Assembly (NCBI RefSeq): GCF_900112205.1
Contig: NZ_FOKW01000009.1
Location: 1-64,000, forward strand
Source: Natronobacterium haloterrestre
GTDB lineage: Archaea; Halobacteriota; Halobacteria; Halobacteriales; Natrialbaceae
DNA length: 64,000 nucleotides
Direction: 5' to 3'
Shown here: piece by piece, positions 62,470-64,000 of the stretch
Layout: every line of letters begins with the position of its first letter
Numbering within the stretch: the first letter of the stretch is position 1
Program-made: the position numbers and the translations under genes
The notes under the pieces: generated by a model
What the model was told of the DNA's origin: nothing
The model's database searches: none
What the model saw: the letters and a program-made list of their open reading frames with translations, nothing else

Positions 62470-63500
62470 CTGATGACGTAGACGACGAGACGATCACTCT
62501 CGCGCATGGTGCAGGGACGGGACGGACGACCGAACTGATCGAAGAGACGGTCCTGCCGCACCTGGCCAGCAACGGGCAGGAGTCGGTCGGACTCGAGGCC
62601 CTGGACGACGGAGCGGTTCACGACGTCGGCGACCGCGCGATCGTGACCACGACCGACAGTCACGTCGTCTCGCCGCGATCGTTTCCCGGCGGCGACCTCG
62701 GTCGGCTCGCGGTCGCGGGGACGGTCAACGACCTCGCGGTCATGGGCGCGACCGACCCCCTCTCGCTGACCTGTTCACTGGTCGTCGAGGAAGGTACCCC
62801 GCTGTCGGAAGTCGAGTCGGTTCTCGAATCGATGGCAGCGACCTGCGAGGAGGCCGAGTGTGCGATCACGACCGGCGACACGAAGGTGATGGGGAGCGGC
62901 GAGATCGACGGCATCGTGGTCAACACGACCGGGGTCGCCATCATTCCGGACGGGGAACACGTCCCTGACGCCGGCCTCTCGACGGGGGACAAGCTCATTC
63001 TCTCGGGTCCCGTCGGCGACCACGGCATCGCTCTACTGGCCGAACGGGAGGGGTTCGATCTCGAGGGCGACCTCGAGAGCGACGTCGCCCCGATCAACGG
63101 CCTCGTCGCGGCGGCGCTCGAGGCCGGAACCGTGACGGCGATGAAAGATCCTACGCGGGGAGGGTTCGCCACCGCGGTCAACGAGATGGTCCGCAAGGCG
63201 GACGTCGGAGCGACGGTCGACGAAACTGCGATACCGGTCGGGGACACCGTCGCCTCGTCCGGCGAACTGCTGGGGATCGACCCGCTGGATGTGGCAAACG
63301 AGGGGAAAGTCCTCCTCGGCGTCGATCCCGAGGACGCCGAGGCGGTACTCGAAGCGATCCGCAGCCATCCGCTGGGCGAGGACGCCGCGGTCGTCGGTGA
63401 GGTTACCGACGACCATGCGGGCCGGGTCGTCCTCGATACCGGCTTCGGCCGGCGCTACCTCTCGGAACCGGAGGGCGTTCAACTTCCACGGATCTGCTAG
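62466..63500 (+). CDS. hypE: hydrogenase maturation protein HypE
   Basis: 344 aa from the ATG at 62466. It dehydrates a thiocarbamate on its C-terminal Cys to the cyanide donor. The C-terminus is LPRIC, with the reactive Cys last. AIR-synthase-like ATP-binding motifs DDGAVHDVGDRAIVTTTDSH and MKDPTRGGFATAVNE are intact. The carbamoyltransferase HypF that loads it is not in this window. Confidence 0.96.
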   Translation: MTDDVDDETITLAHGAGTGRTTELIEETVLPHLASNGQESVGLEALDDGAVHDVGDRAIVTTTDSHVVSPRSFPGGDLGRLAVAGTVNDLAVMGATDPLSLTCSLVVEEGTPLSEVESVLESMAATCEEAECAITTGDTKVMGSGEIDGIVVNTTGVAIIPDGEHVPDAGLSTGDKLILSGPVGDHGIALLAEREGFDLEGDLESDVAPINGLVAAALEAGTVTAMKDPTRGGFATAVNEMVRKADVGATVDETAIPVGDTVASSGELLGIDPLDVANEGKVLLGVDPEDAEAVLEAIRSHPLGEDAAVVGEVTDDHAGRVVLDTGFGRRYLSEPEGVQLPRIC

Positions 63501-63501
63501 T

Positions 63502-63921
63502 ATGCACGAGTTTAGCGTCGCCGATGCCGTGCTCGAACGAGCGCTCGAGACCGCAGCCGACCACGGGACTGCGATAATCGAGGAACTGACGATCGAACTC
63601 GGGACGGCGACCCATGTCAACCCCGACCAGCTCACGTTCTGCCTGGAAACGATCGCCGACGGAACGCCAGCAGCCGACGCCACGGTGACGATCGACCCTG
63701 TCGAACCACACGCCCGCTGTGACTGTGGTTGGGACGGCGAGCCGCCGACGCTCGACGTGTCGGGAGCTGTCGCGCCGAACTTGCGCTGTCCCGACTGTGG
63801 CGAACGGCTCGAACTGGTCCGGGGCAAGGAGTGTCGACTTTCGAGTATCACCGTTCCCGACGCGGACTCGTCCGCGGGGAACGGTGACGACCCGATGCGA
63901 ATCGACGAAACCGGTGACTAA
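63502..63921 (+). CDS. hypA: hydrogenase nickel chaperone HypA
   Basis: 139 aa. Starts MHEFSVADAVLERALE, with the N-terminal Met-His-Glu nickel site. The zinc domain uses two CxC/CxxC pairs (RCDCG, CPDCG). It starts 1 nt after hypE. A disordered tail of about 30 residues is unusual for the family. Confidence 0.95.
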   Translation: MHEFSVADAVLERALETAADHGTAIIEELTIELGTATHVNPDQLTFCLETIADGTPAADATVTIDPVEPHARCDCGWDGEPPTLDVSGAVAPNLRCPDCGERLELVRGKECRLSSITVPDADSSAGNGDDPMRIDETGD

Positions 63922-63925
63922 TACT

Positions 63926-64000
63926 ATGTATCCAACCCGAACACGGATCGATATCGACCGATCCACGGCGTACAGCTCACGACTCAACACGGTGCTCGCC
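63926..64000 (+). CDS. start of a probable HypB nickel GTPase (cut by the window end)
   Basis: 25 codons from the ATG at 63926 (RTRIDIDRSTAYSSRLNTVL) run off the window, 4 nt after hypA. The GTPase motifs are not reached, so the HypB name rests on gene order (hypA is commonly next to hypB). It is partial at its 3' end. Confidence 0.5.
   Translation, partial: MYPTRTRIDIDRSTAYSSRLNTVLA

Noticed and set aside
1-64000. tRNA, rRNA or classical riboswitch
   Set aside because: No cloverleaf with a T-arm sequence, rRNA-like block or recognisable aptamer was found by eye; a covariance search would be needed to be certain.

Overview
The window is chromosomal DNA of a halophilic archaeon (class Halobacteria). 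Third codon positions are very GC rich, predicted proteins are strongly acidic, and promoters are archaeal. Several TATA boxes sit about 26 nt before a start codon, giving leaderless genes such as tfb, rnhA, ppa, nucS, panB and gfcR. Haloarchaeal marker families are present: GfcR, FttA/aCPSF1, TFB, Tat-exported halolysins, haloarchaeal lipoproteins and a gas vesicle cluster. No rRNA, tRNA or CRISPR array was seen. The gene mix would fit the Natrialbales, but that placement is only an impression.

Layout. 1-5.0 kb: small regulators and zinc-ribbon proteins, a COG1709-type HTH regulator, a GIDE-like membrane protein and the glycine-cleavage genes gcvH/gcvT. 5.2-9.0 kb: two paralogous secreted subtilisin-like proteases. 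9.2-23.9 kb: housekeeping and regulatory genes (NYN protein, hydrolases, panB, HAD phosphatases, a bacterio-opsin-activator-like HTH protein, gfcR, tfb, rnhA, a PadR regulator, ppa, an alkaline-phosphatase-superfamily enzyme, endonuclease III), with a palindromic MITE-like element at 15.7 kb. 24-28.1 kb: a polyamine-type ABC transporter operon, followed by the 3' stump of an IS200/IS605-type tnpB with its right-end hairpin. 28.6-38.7 kb: fttA/aCPSF1, nucS, mutS, kynU and an HSL-type esterase. 38.9-41.5 kb: a lower-GC PQQ-propeller lipoprotein, a CHY zinc-finger protein and an unrecognised protein.

41.6-49.2 kb is a gas vesicle locus in two divergent arms. gvpA-gvpN-gvpO lie on the minus strand and gvpF-G-H-(I)-J-K-L-M on the plus strand. 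The eight genes known to be essential in Halobacterium (A, F, G, J, K, L, M, O) are all present. The shape gene gvpC and the regulators gvpD/gvpE are absent from their usual places, and the gene in the gvpI position is greatly enlarged. 49.4-56.3 kb: a zinc-ribbon protein, a Zn-dependent alcohol dehydrogenase, a PflX-like radical SAM protein, a Gfo/Idh/MocA oxidoreductase, and a MATE exporter coupled to its TetR regulator.

56.7-64.0 kb (running off the window) is the most notable region: a compact [NiFe]-hydrogenase operon. It encodes a Tat-exported small subunit, the large subunit, a di-haem cytochrome b, a HycI/HybD-type maturation protease, a tiny C2H2 zinc-finger protein, HypC, HypD, HypE, HypA and the start of a probable HypB. 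Together these would make and mature an outward-facing, membrane-linked, group-1-like uptake hydrogenase passing electrons from H2 to quinone. This is uncommon for haloarchaea, most of which are aerobic heterotrophs. The small subunit has unusual extra cysteines and a CxC-x3-CxC tail.
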